64,000 bases of DNA from Dillenia suffruticosa (Eukaryota > Streptophyta > Magnoliopsida > Dilleniales > Dilleniaceae), in assembly GCA_033439265.1 (NCBI GenBank), contig JAVTVX010000001.1, forward strand, positions 20,292,608 to 20,356,607, written 5' to 3'. The notes beneath the pieces were generated by a model. It did not search any database, was not told the origin of the DNA, and saw only the letters and a list, made by a program, of their open reading frames with translations. Both the position numbers and the translations under genes were made by a program. Shown here piece by piece: positions 33,464-43,913 of the stretch (its first letter is position 1; every line of letters begins with the position of its first letter).

Positions 33464-35189
33464 CTCGATTTTCGAAGTATCTTACTTAGTGTTTCATGTA
33501 AGTGTCACAACCTTTTAAGGATCTTTGAGGTTGTCTGTATGAACGCCAAGTCAATTTTAACAATTGCTTGTGGTTGGTTTTGGTTGTGATGGCAAGTCTA
33601 TTGAATTGGCTTGGCTAGTTGATGCTTTCACGTGTATCTTGGCTTATATGATTATGTCAATGGCTTTAGTTAGGTCTTGGAACATTCGTTAGGATTTTTG
33701 CCATTGTTAAGTTTGGTTCTCTAATTTGTGATTTAAGTCAACTGCTCTGATAGTAGAAGCATTTTTATTTCTTGTGATTGTTTGTGTTAGGCATATTTAT
33801 TTTTCTTTGTTTGAATAACAAATACTTCCCATTATCATGTGAATTGATGTAAATTGTGTGTTTTACTATGCACAGTAAGCATTAGCTTCCCGACATAATG
33901 ACTAAAAATAAATACTTTGTATCATGGAGTTTATGTTGATATTACTAGCTACCGATATTATGAAAGAAAGTATTGGCACTTAAATTGATTATTGTACTAA
34001 GTAAGTCTATGTGATCTAGAAAATTGTCATACCTAGGAACCAAGTCATTGCAGCATGGAGTCCTCAAGAACCTCCAAATCTGTTACAATTACATGTTCAT
34101 GCTTGGGTTCCGATGAGTAGTTTCAAAGCTTATATAATTTTTTTTCCGGGTCTAACAAGAAAGGAGGTATACAAAGATGTGGAATATCAAATTCCAATAG
34201 TAAATTTGTTCTACCCTACTTAGGCTAGGTGAAAATCCAGTAGTTGTCCTTGCCCAATCTAGGTGACGGATTTTACCCCTCCCTGCTTAGATAATAAGAG
34301 GCAGTCGATTAACTGCATGATGAGATCCAACACACATCAATTTTGCACTTAGAAGAGAGAGAGAGGAACATGAGTATTAACACTGTTAGCACTTAATTTC
34401 TGATAGCAGACTATTTTTTGGTTGTTTCGGTACCGAGAATCGAACCTTGCCAAAGGTTTCACAGAGAATTGGTAATAGACTATTTTAAGTACCTATTTGA
34501 GAAAAGATCATTGGGACCAAAGCAGAAAAGGGCAAAAACTTATTTACTGAATGATGGGTTTGGCATAACTGTATCTATCTATTGCAGGGGATTGGAGTAA
34601 GTTTTATAGAAGATGAAGTCTGATATAGAACATTTCTGAGTTTAATGAATATTCTGAAGTTAGGCTAATGTTGAAGTCTTTGTGAAACTACTGGGGTAGG
34701 CGGAGCTTAAAATTATCATGATTTTGGCTGGAAGTTTGGCACTTAGTTATGTGCTGCCATTTATATAATAGATTTTTGGGAGTTACAGCTTTACAGATTT
34801 TCTCTTCAAGGCAAAATCTTGGAGGGAGATGCCTTAATGACCATTGAATGTTTTCAACATTCCATGCTTGCTTTTCCCTTTATTTCTAATGCCCAAACTT
34901 GACTTGGAACTGAACTGAATTTTTGGTTCCTCCCTTTTACATAATGAACAATTCCTCAATTTATTTGCTCTTCTCAATTAGGAGAAGGTCCTGCTGCTGC
35001 CAAGAAGCAAAAAGTGTGTTCGTGTTACCCAGTTTTGATGAACTTGTGCTTTGATGTTTATGTTATGATATGATGAGAAGAATATTTGTTTGATTCAGAA
35101 TATATGATCTTGAACTCTATTGAGTATTGATGTTTGTTGCTTTGCTTGACATTTTCTTACATATAATTCCCAATTTTTTGGAAGAGGGT

Positions 35190-35409
35190 GTTAGGATGGA
35201 GAATGTGGGGGTTAGGTAGAAGTATAGAGATTGTTGTGGCCTGTGACATTGTGATGTGGTGGTTGTGTTTTCAACGTCTAATGTGCCTTTATAGTTTGGA
35301 ATTCTGGTGAGGTTGATGCAGAATTGTTGGACATTGGGCCTTAATGAGATTTGTTATGCTTCGTCAGGGTGATGTTGAGGAGTATCTTAACATGGAGGAT
35401 GAGCTTTGA
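35190..35409 (+). pseudogene. Decayed copy of the NIP7 3' end
   Basis: About 220 bases align with the last third of NIP7. Shared landmarks are GTGGTTGTGTTTTC, GTTTGGAATT, GAGTATCTTA and ATGGAGGATGAGCTTTGA, the last being the NIP7 stop region. The reading frame is broken by a stop in place of the GFG region and by small length changes. There is no start, so this is a truncated host-gene pseudogene from a local duplication. It keeps no intact PUA domain. Confidence 0.8.
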
Positions 35410-35622
35410 TTGGAGTTTGTCTGGTTTAATGGTTTTTGTAAGTGGGTTGCATTTGGTTTTTTGTTATATTTATCATGTGAATGGAAGTTGCTGGGTTTTT
35501 ATGAACTCATGTTTCTGTTGATTTATGCTTAGTTGATGTTAAAAATTTAATGAAATCCATGCTTGGCTAAGTGTATGGAGGGAATTTGATTAGGCATTGC
35601 TTAGTTGAGGACAGATCATATA

Positions 35623-35663
35623 GAATGAGGAGTGTCTTAGGATTGAAGTTGTGCTTTGATTGG
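35623..35663 (+). pseudogene. Second, shorter NIP7 3'-end fragment
   Basis: About 40 bases (GAGGAGTGTCTTAGGATTGA, then GTGCTTTGATTGG) resemble the stop region of both NIP7 and the copy at 35190-35409, including the TTGATTGG after the stop that is shared only with that copy. Short, so less certain. Confidence 0.5.
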
Positions 35664-36831
35664 ACATGTGTGGTCTGGGTCTGTTAATTGCTTTGCAATT
35701 GTTCGTATGAGAGGGCTGTCTTTGGTTTTCTTCTTATCTTTATTTATTGATTATTGTAAGTGGGTGCCCAGTGTCAATGAATATCAGCTTATGGCATTTT
35801 CTGTTGCTACATAGTGAGATGAGTATCTGCCAAAAATTTAACGATTGTTTGGAAAAATATATGGAGCTGATTTGATCATGACTTGCTTAGTTTGGAAGAA
35901 GATATCATTGTAGTTGAATTCTAAGGAACCTTATTTGTTTGTTTGTTGTTCCTTCCATGTTTCTTAGCTATATAAAGATTTTGCTAATTTAAGTTTGCTC
36001 CTTGAAATAGAAAATCAGAGATGAAAGGCTTTCTGTTCAGTATGTCTTGCCCAGCCGATCTCAAAATCTGGAACCTTGTAGTGTCGGAAGGGATGGACCT
36101 CTGGAAATTATTTGCCAATTTGAAGCGCGACAAAGGAACATGTATTTGTTCTGAGGCATCATAACTATTTGTGTTTTCTCATGTTTTAAATAGGTTTTCC
36201 TGCTAGTTGTATACTGAATATGTAAAAGCTCCTTTGACATCTAATTGTTGGAAGGCGCATGTGTTGCCTGGAGGTATTATGATAATTTATTGGCCAAATT
36301 GTGGAAATTAGAGTCGCAGCACTTTGTGATGGAAGAACAGTGGTTTGTTTCATGTTTCCATTAATTATTTTGGGTTTAGGACAGTGCTTCTGTAGGATCT
36401 AGGAAGCCATGCCCATGTCCAAGGAGGATACCATCTTTCATTTTTCCACAGGAAAGGTTTAGGAAAGGATTGGTAGCCACCTCCTCTTACTCCTTCAATC
36501 CATCATTGAGTGAGATTAGGGAAAGTTTTCAAAACAAAAATTATTGATATAATGATTATAGAAATATTTTTTTATCGGAAAATTTATTTACAAAATTCTA
36601 TGTTTTTTGCTTTTTTATTTTAATTAAAAATTAATAAAATAAAATAGAGACAGATTACCGTACTTGAGAGGTCTCCTGAGCACCACCTTGAAACTTTCTA
36701 TATATTTCAATTGTTTCCTTACGTCTAATTAACCATTCCGATAATTTCTAGGTTTACCATTTGACACTTGGGAGTTTAGTCTCTTTGAAAATTTTCTTGT
36801 CTTCACCAAACTCCCATGAAACTCAAATAGG

Positions 36832-36980
36832 ATTGTACTCCCTTAATCATACAGCTCGAGTTTGAATTATAGGAATAAAGAAATGGGATTTGGGAGACCC
36901 AATCTTTAAATATACTCTATAGTACTTGAATTGGATTAATAAAATGAAGTTCAGATATCGATTGATTATAAAATTCTGTT
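36832..36980 (+). mobile_element. SINE-like element
   Basis: Landmarks CTCGAGTTTGAATTATAGG (B-box-like), GGGAGACCCAATCTTTAAA and TTGAATTGGATTAATAAAAT match the 22003-22170 family. Confidence 0.55.
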
Positions 36981-37177
36981 TACACCAAAAAAGAAAATTT
37001 TCTTATCTTCTCCGTTCAGAAGGAAAGGTGAGAGCTGACATTTTTAAGCTCCACTTATGTTATTGGGTTTGAGCTTGAAAGAGGGCCTTGCGGACTTGAA
37101 GAGCAGATCCGAGATAAAGTTGAGACCCATGTTGTGAATGTCACCCCTTTTTTTTTTTTGGATAGCCTTTTCTTTTT

Positions 37178-37353
37178 TGTACGACGACCGGAGTAACCAT
37201 CCAGTATCCGAAACTTCATTCTGATTAATTTAGATCGATCTATTATTGAACCCTCTTTCAGGGAATCACACAACTTGATTTTTTACATTCTCATACCGAG
37301 TCAAATCCAAGCATGGTTAAGGAGTCACAGCGTCTTTCCCACTGAGCCAACAA
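37178..37353 (-). mobile_element. tRNA-derived SINE with clear A box
   Basis: On the minus strand it begins TTGGCTCAGTGGGAAAGAC, a near-perfect pol III A box (TGGCTCAGTGGG), followed about 40 bases later by a weakened B box (GGATTTGACTC) and a body ending near GGATACTGGATGGTTACTCC. Confidence 0.65.
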
Positions 37354-37378
37354 AACATTAGTAATGTTAGCCTTTTTA

Positions 37379-37535
37379 ACTATATATTAACCACGATATT
37401 TGATTATTATGTTAAATCGAATTAATTCTGTTCAAATAATGTAAGATTTTTAAGAGATAAAACTCTTTTATAGACTATTTTTATCACACACAAAATTTGA
37501 ATTCGAGATCTTACTTAATAGATACTATTTGGAAC
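37379..37535 (-). mobile_element. SINE-like element
   Basis: A reverse-oriented copy of the 17251-17428 family; plus-strand landmarks AAATCGAATTAATTCTGTTC, AAGAGATAAAACTCTTTTAT and ATTTGAATTCGAGATCTTAC. Confidence 0.55.
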
Positions 37536-38987
37536 ATTTTTTTAATGTAAGAGAGAGAGAGAGAGATTAAAAATGTGATATAGTTTGTATTAGAGGTGTA
37601 TTTTGAATGGATTATGGAGGTTAATCAAAATATTCTCCTAATTTAATATTTTTAGAAGAATTGATCCTACATTCCCCATGTTAGAGAGCTTTATTCTCTA
37701 AAATCATTGTGATTGCCCTCATTCCCTCATTTTAATTAAAGCTAAGCATAATCCTAATGATAGAAGGACCAATCATTTAACTTTATTAATCTTATTCTCT
37801 TTATAGCAAATTCTCTCTCTCTCTCTCTCTCTCCAGCAAATCTTAATCATTCTTTATAGCAAATTCTCTTCATAGCAAGCAGATAACCTTGATATAATTC
37901 AACTTTTCACTGATCAATAGGATTTCTCGTAGTACTAACTAGCATTGTGGAGAATAAATTCACATACTAAATCTAGTCCATTAATAAAAATTAACTCCAA
38001 GATACCCATCAAGCCATTAAGAAAGATTATTGAAAACTTTTTGTGGACAGAGAATTTCTTTTTAATTTTGCAAGGTTAAATGTATTGAAAATGTCCCCAT
38101 CCTTCTTTCATTGAACCCTAGTGGTATCAACTGGTTTTCATTACTAAGGATTAACAAATCAATATGTTTTTCTTTTGTTCATTTTTATTTTTTTTTTAAA
38201 AATTAGATATTTCTAGTCAAAATTATCACAACTTTGCTTATTATCTTAAATTTGCACTGCAAATTCTGTCTACACTAATAGTATGTAAACTTCCATTATG
38301 GATTAATATCAAGTGCTATACCCATAATATAAAATTTTGATTTCGTATTGTTTGTAATATTTGAATCATCTACAAAAGTTTCCGATGAAGTTTCCATCAC
38401 CTTATGAGGAGTGGTTTTTTATAATTTTTAAAGAAATCATTTTCAATAGTGGACACAGTTATTTTGTGCTTCACATTACTCCTCATAAGATGGGCAATTG
38501 GCATGAACATGGCCAACCAAGTATGTTACCAACAGACCAACAATTCCCTTTGATGATTATGATGCATCCAAGCGCTTTTTCCCCCAAAAGTTGAGGTTAA
38601 TATAGAAAGAAATACACATTTAACTAAAGATGTTGGAAAGGGTAGATCTTTGCTTCATCAAATCAATCAATTCTTATGTTTTTGACTTTTTGGAAGGAGG
38701 AATCATATATATATATACTTGGTACAAAAAAATGCTCGAATTTGAAATCTTAATTACAAGGAGGAACGATAATAGTATCAATTGAGTTATAATTTATTGA
38801 TAGAAATCGGAATCGTATGACAATGTTCATGTTGTATCTTGTAAGAGAGCGCACATGGATCCCAAACCTTTAAGATTCTCAAGTGGGTTTATGATTAAAG
38901 CCCTTTGTTTGTTTAAAAATGAGCGGCAAAATCTTGTTCTCTTTCGATTAAAATAAAAACTTGTCAATATTAATATTTTTTCTTTTT

Positions 38988-39330
38988 CGAATGTTAAATT
39001 AATTAATATTTATATAAAAATTTTTATACTTTTATACTTTTTATATTTACAAGTTTTTCATATTTATTGAATTATTTGTTTATATAATTATAATTTTTTT
39101 ATTATTTTTCTTATAATTAATAATTATATATTTGATCATTTTAAATTTTTATTATAAAATATGACTATTCTATTATTTTCATAAAATAATTTATATTTAT
39201 ATAAAAATCTATATATTATTTATATTTACGCATTTTTCACCTTTCCGTTTTCTTTTATTCTTATAAAAGTCATTTTTTCCTATTAATTCGTAGCCATTTT
39301 TATATTCGTATTTCCATTTCCGTGCAAAAC
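38988..39330 (+). repeat. Dispersed AT-rich repeat, copy 2
   Basis: The second copy of the repeat at 28170-28515, same orientation, sharing ATGACTATTCTATTATTTT and the end TTCCATTTCCGTGCAAAAC (variant of TTCCGTTTTCTGTACAACC). Confidence 0.6.
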
Positions 39331-39858
39331 TAACCCTCCAAAAAGAAATCTTTTGGAAATATACATTTATTGTGATCATGGTTTCTTACTATTCCACATT
39401 GTACAATTTCATGACAAATTCCTATTAAAATTATTATTAAATTTCACAAAGTTAATAATGAGTTTATTTGGTAGACATAGTGTGTGGACTGTGGTTTTTT
39501 TTTTTTTTTTTTTGACTTCATATATTTGCTTGATTCGATATAAATATAAAAAGATCGATGGTAGAAATTTTCCGACGATTTTAAAAAAATATCATAAAAA
39601 AAGAGTGAAGTTTCTTTATTTCGAAAGCAACATATCAACACTATACAAGGGGGGGGGGGCAAGGGTGCAGAGACAACCATCTCCAAAAATTTTGGAATTA
39701 AAGGTAATGTTTGTAAGTTTTTAAAAATCGTTTACTAGTAATTTTGTAAGTATCTTTAAAAATTTTACAAAATACAGTTAAAAAAGAAAATTTTGAATAT
39801 AAAATATAAATAATTTTATTTTGATGTCACCTCTAAATTAATTCTTATAAAAGAATTT

Positions 39859-40015
39859 AACAATGGTTGGATACTAAAATTTTTTAATTAAAATCTTGAT
39901 TTTAAGTTTTGTAGATAAAAAAATAGACGTCAAGAGTGTCAACTGCTAAATAGATCCTACAATACTTAAATAGAATTAGTCGAATAAACCTAATATCAGT
40001 TACCGAATCACCAAA
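39859..40015 (+). mobile_element. SINE-like element
   Basis: Head AACAATGGTTGGATACTA, B-box-like ATTTTAAGTTTTGTAG, body with TTAAATAGAATTAGTCGAA and TTACCGAATCACC. Confidence 0.45.
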
Positions 40016-40169
40016 GTATAAATAAATAAACAAAGGAGTTTAACCAACCATGTAAGTGCCATGACAAATGCCACTTGACACCACGCTAACCTATTTCTAA
40101 AATCATTTTACGCGATACTAAAATACTTCTTTGATTTCAAAATATTTTATTTTGAATGATTAAAGATAC

Positions 40170-40320
40170 TCTATTCTTTTAACAAAAAAATATCGAATTC
40201 GAGTCCTGGAAATACTAAAAAATGATTTGAGAGAGCTAATCCCTAAAAATAAGCTATACAGTATTTAAACTGGACTAGTTAGACAAAACTCGAATACCGA
40301 TAATGAAAACAAAAAAAAAG
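40170..40320 (+). mobile_element. SINE-like element with A-rich tail
   Basis: B-box-like ATTCGAGTCCTGG, body GAGAGAGCTAATCCCTAAAA and TTTAAACTGGACTAGTTAGA, end AATACCGATAATGAAAAC with A-run; same family as 22003-22170. Confidence 0.55.
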
Positions 40321-40540
40321 AAATACTCTTTGATAAAAAATAATAGGATGTGATTCTAAAATAAAATATTTAATTTTTTATATATTATAGTTAGGATTTA
40401 ACTCTGTTAGTACCATAAAAAAGTGGGTTTTGCTCTATTTCAAAAATCACACAAAAAGAAAAAGTAAAAGAAAAGATGACGTGGCATGCTGTCAAGCTTC
40501 AGATTCGAATATTGGGTAAGAAGAATCTTTGGCGTCGGAG

Positions 40541-40681
40541 ATGGATATCGCTCATTGCCAGCGTCATTCTCAACCCTTGGTTTTGATGGCTTCGTACGTT
40601 TCAGCTAACACTTTTAGTCTTCGGAGATTGAGGACAACTTCAAAGAAGAATAATTTCCTAAAAGAAACAAGAATAGTTTAA
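40541..40681 (+). CDS. Possible small open frame, unrecognised
   Basis: A 46-residue frame starting MDIAHCQRHSQPLVLMASYV lies in a small island of higher GC content. A G-box-like ACGTGGC lies 60-70 bases upstream. It could be a true short gene, a truncated first exon, or chance. No homology is recalled. Confidence 0.15.
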   Translation: MDIAHCQRHSQPLVLMASYVSANTFSLRRLRTTSKKNNFLKETRIV

Positions 40682-40759
40682 TATAGAAACGATCCATCTC
40701 TCTCTATTTATCTATTTACGCGAGTTTATATATATATATATATATATATATAAATCTTT

Positions 40760-40925
40760 ATTATTCAGTAATCACATTAAATCAATTAAATTTGATTCGA
40801 ATCGAATTAGATTCTGAAGAGATAAAACTCTCCTAATATTTATTTTTAAATACACAAAATTTAAATGTGTGAATTTAATTAAAGGGTATCAATGTTTAAT
40901 CATTAAACTAATTAGAAGTTGATAC
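40760..40925 (-). mobile_element. SINE-like element
   Basis: A reverse-oriented copy of the 17251-17428 family; plus-strand landmarks TTGATTCGAATCGAATTAGA, GAAGAGATAAAACTCTCCTA and TATCAATGTTTAATCATTAA. A (TA)n run lies directly before it at 40728-40752. Confidence 0.6.
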
Positions 40926-43455
40926 ATATCCATGTATCCGTTGATAAAACTGAGTATTGCTTAATAAATTTAAACTTTAGACAGAATAATTCTATATCAA
41001 CATCCACAAGAGAGCCGCCCTAAAGCTTCTTTTCCTTCAAGGACATGAACATGATGTTTGGTGCTTCAAAACAATCACTAGGAATATCGTGATTAGTGAT
41101 TAATTCAATCTAGATGTCTATGATAGAATCTACTTTTTCGGTAAATTTCACTTGATGCAAGATGATTCGATGATGATGTCCATGGCTATAGACTCACCGA
41201 AACAAAGAAATTTGAAAGTTGCAATGAACAATATTTTTAAGTTTAATTGATTTTTGAATCAAATTTTTTTATAAAACCAAAAACAAAATAAGGATGCTTT
41301 GTAATTTTGTAAATAGAAACTATTTCGGTGATTTTAATAATGTAGTATGAGAATAAAATGACGTTAATATTGTACTAAAACTTACATCATTAAGAATAAT
41401 TGTACCAAAATATCTTAAAATTTTGAAGTGATTGTCCCAAAATGTGGTCCAAAATATATGATATCTAGGAAATTTAGTGAAATAGACAAATGGAGTCCAA
41501 GAGGAAATCTTTGTCACATGAGAGTGGTGATGCCGGCATCAGCCGACCTTATGTCTCCATCGAAGGACCATATGGCACATGACCAAAGACGAGCAAGATC
41601 TAGCAATAGTGAGACCATAGTGTTGGTTAAAGGAGAGAATGTATGCCCAAAAGCCCTGCACCAAGTGCCATTCGCCTTTGCAATTGTTTGGATCATGTTT
41701 CGTGGTGTTAAGATTTCTTGCTTTTTTCATTACATTTTATGGCTAACATATGACATACTACTAAAAATGTGGTTGTTAAGATTTCTTTCTTGAAGATTAT
41801 GTCTGCAATGGAACTTGAGTACAAAATGTGGTGATGCCTCAAATGTTCTTAGCTTAAAGCCAAATCTTTGATGTGAATGTTTGGGATTTTATCACAATTT
41901 CAATAATTCGTGACCTTACAATTATATCCTAAATTTTTATCACATTATGATAAATATTTTCATGGGCCAAACCAAATGGAAGACGGGGTGAGTGCAACTG
42001 TCCCTGAAATATTGAAAAAAGAAATTTCAATACGTAAACTTTTATTGATATTTCTTTAAATACAGATAAAAATCAATAAATCTTTTTAAATTTTTTTATA
42101 TAACATTTAACCCTTGTGCTCCCCATGTTATTATATATATATATATATATATATATTGTGTTTTGAGACGGGGCACAAAGTATAACTAAAACTAATCAAA
42201 TGACTGAGTAAGGCTGCCAAGATATATATAATTTAAATCATCCAAGCAAGCATGGTTTATGCATGGTTTCAGTAATTTTGTAGGCAAAAGGAAAGAGAGC
42301 AATCACATGGGAGGCAAATGAGGTGAATAGTCAAGAGTTAGGCAAAGAGAGGAAAGGTTTTTCCAATCCCAACAAGAAGAATTTTAGAATCAGACACTAT
42401 CAATTTTTGGTCCCACCCCACTAGACTCCTTAAGCATCCTTTCACTTCCCTTTCCCATTTATAGAAAATTGATACATTCCAGAGATCATTGGCATAGAAA
42501 TTACTCCAATGCTCTACTTCCCTTTCTCTTCCAAAAAATAGTAAGCAAATAATACTTATCAAGGTTGCTATTCCAAAAAATAATACTTATTAATCGATTA
42601 TAATAAATATTATTTATATTGAAAATTTTACCTTATGTAAGTTGAGTTGAGACTAATCTCATCTTTTCGGGATAAAATCACAATATTCAGTTCTACAAAA
42701 TATTAAGGATATATTTTCATGAAAAATAAATTTTTTTGTTTAATTTTAATAAATTTATGTGCTATGCATTGCTTAAAGTTTGGTGTTGATTAGTCTAATC
42801 ATAAACTCATGGAATTTATGAGAGTTTTTATAGAACATTCAAACAATCAAAAGTAATATTCCTTCAAAAAGAAAAGAAAAGAAAGCTACATTATAATCGT
42901 ATCGTAGAGGTATACGTAATCCATTCCTAACTATCAACATCAAATCTTCTTTTGACGAGCAAAAATTACGAAGGTCGGTAAATAATTCATTTTATTTATA
43001 ATTTTTAGTAATTATCGAATCATTTTTAATGATTCAAAAAAAAATTCGAGTCATTTTTGACACCCTTTCTCAAGAGAGGTCCTAATACTAATATTTTGCC
43101 ATCAAAGACAAAGATTCCAACAATAGTGGGGAAGAAGCAAAAGAAATGGAAATAGAAATTTGATTCTTCTCAATCCAAGAAAAAAAAAAATTGAGCATAC
43201 TAGAGATGGTAGATAGTACCTGTTCACCAAATACACCCATACTTTTTCTTTACAGCCAAAAAACAGTCTTAATTTTCTCAAAATTGATTATATTATAATT
43301 AATAAAAATATATTAAATTTTGAGAAAATTAAGAACAAATAGCATTTATTGACGACTCACCACTGAATAGACCCCACCTTAGCTACTACTACCACACCCT
43401 AACATTGTTTCCATACATACCGAACTTTATATACTTATTTAATTCACGTCTCACT

Positions 43456-43467
43456 TATATATATATA
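43456..43467 (+). promoter_or_regulatory. TATA box of the FPF1-like gene
   Basis: A TATATATATATA run lies about 110 bases upstream of the start codon and is followed by a pyrimidine-rich leader (CCCCCATTCACCCCCTCC and a CT repeat at 43531-43556). Position and context fit a plant core promoter with a Y patch. Confidence 0.6.
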
Positions 43468-43574
43468 CCCCCATTCACCCCCTCCTTCCTCAACTCCTCC
43501 AAAACCTTACTTAGCTAATTTAGTATCTACCTCTCTCTCTCCCTCTCTCTCTCTCAAAGGATAAGTGAGCAAAT

Positions 43575-43913
43575 ATGTCTGGGGTGTGGGTTTTTAAGAA
43601 TGGGGTGGTGAGATTGGTGGAGAATCCAGGAGCAGAGTCAATGGATGGAAGCAGGCAAGGGTCGGGTGCTAGGCGTAAGGTGCTAGTTCATGTTGCTAGC
43701 AATGAAGTTATCACCTCTTACTCACTCCTCGAAAGGAAGCTCTCTTCACTTGGTTGGGAAAGGTACTATGATGATCCTGACCTCCTTCAGTTCCACAAGA
43801 GATCCACAGTTCATCTCATCTCTCTCCCAAGGGACTTCAACAAGTTCAAGTCCATGCACATGTATGATATTGTTGTGAAAAATCGCAATGAATTTGAAGT
43901 CAGGGACATGTAG
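43575..43913 (+). CDS. Flowering-promoting factor 1-like protein
   Basis: Intronless, 112 residues, close to the 110 of Arabidopsis and mustard FPF1. It opens with the family hallmark [20 protein letters not shown], then [40 protein letters not shown] and ends [23 protein letters not shown]1 proteins are small, plant-specific, lack known catalytic motifs and promote flowering, in part through gibberellin responses at the shoot apex; related members affect root growth. Family membership is firm; whether this is the FPF1 orthologue or one of its paralogues (FLP) cannot be decided from one copy. Confidence 0.95.
   Translation: MSGVWVFKNGVVRLVENPGAESMDGSRQGSGARRKVLVHVASNEVITSYSLLERKLSSLGWERYYDDPDLLQFHKRSTVHLISLPRDFNKFKSMHMYDIVVKNRNEFEVRDM

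Larger units (their letters stand above)
33464..43574. other. Intergenic region between NIP7 and the FPF1-like gene
   Basis: Ten kilobases without a complete gene. Bases 33464-36500 are less AT-rich and hold NIP7 3' flank, NIP7 3'-end copies and unassigned exon-like pieces near 34981 and 36010. Then come SINE-like copies (36832, 37178, 37379, 39859, 40170, 40760), the second dispersed AT repeat (38988-39330), a short open frame at 40541-40681, and AT-rich DNA to 43400, where the FPF1 promoter begins. Confidence 0.5.

Noticed and set aside
41428-41793. A 121-codon plus-strand frame between NIP7 and the FPF1-like gene
   Set aside because: No domain, no promoter features, and residue pattern without conserved blocks; probably chance.
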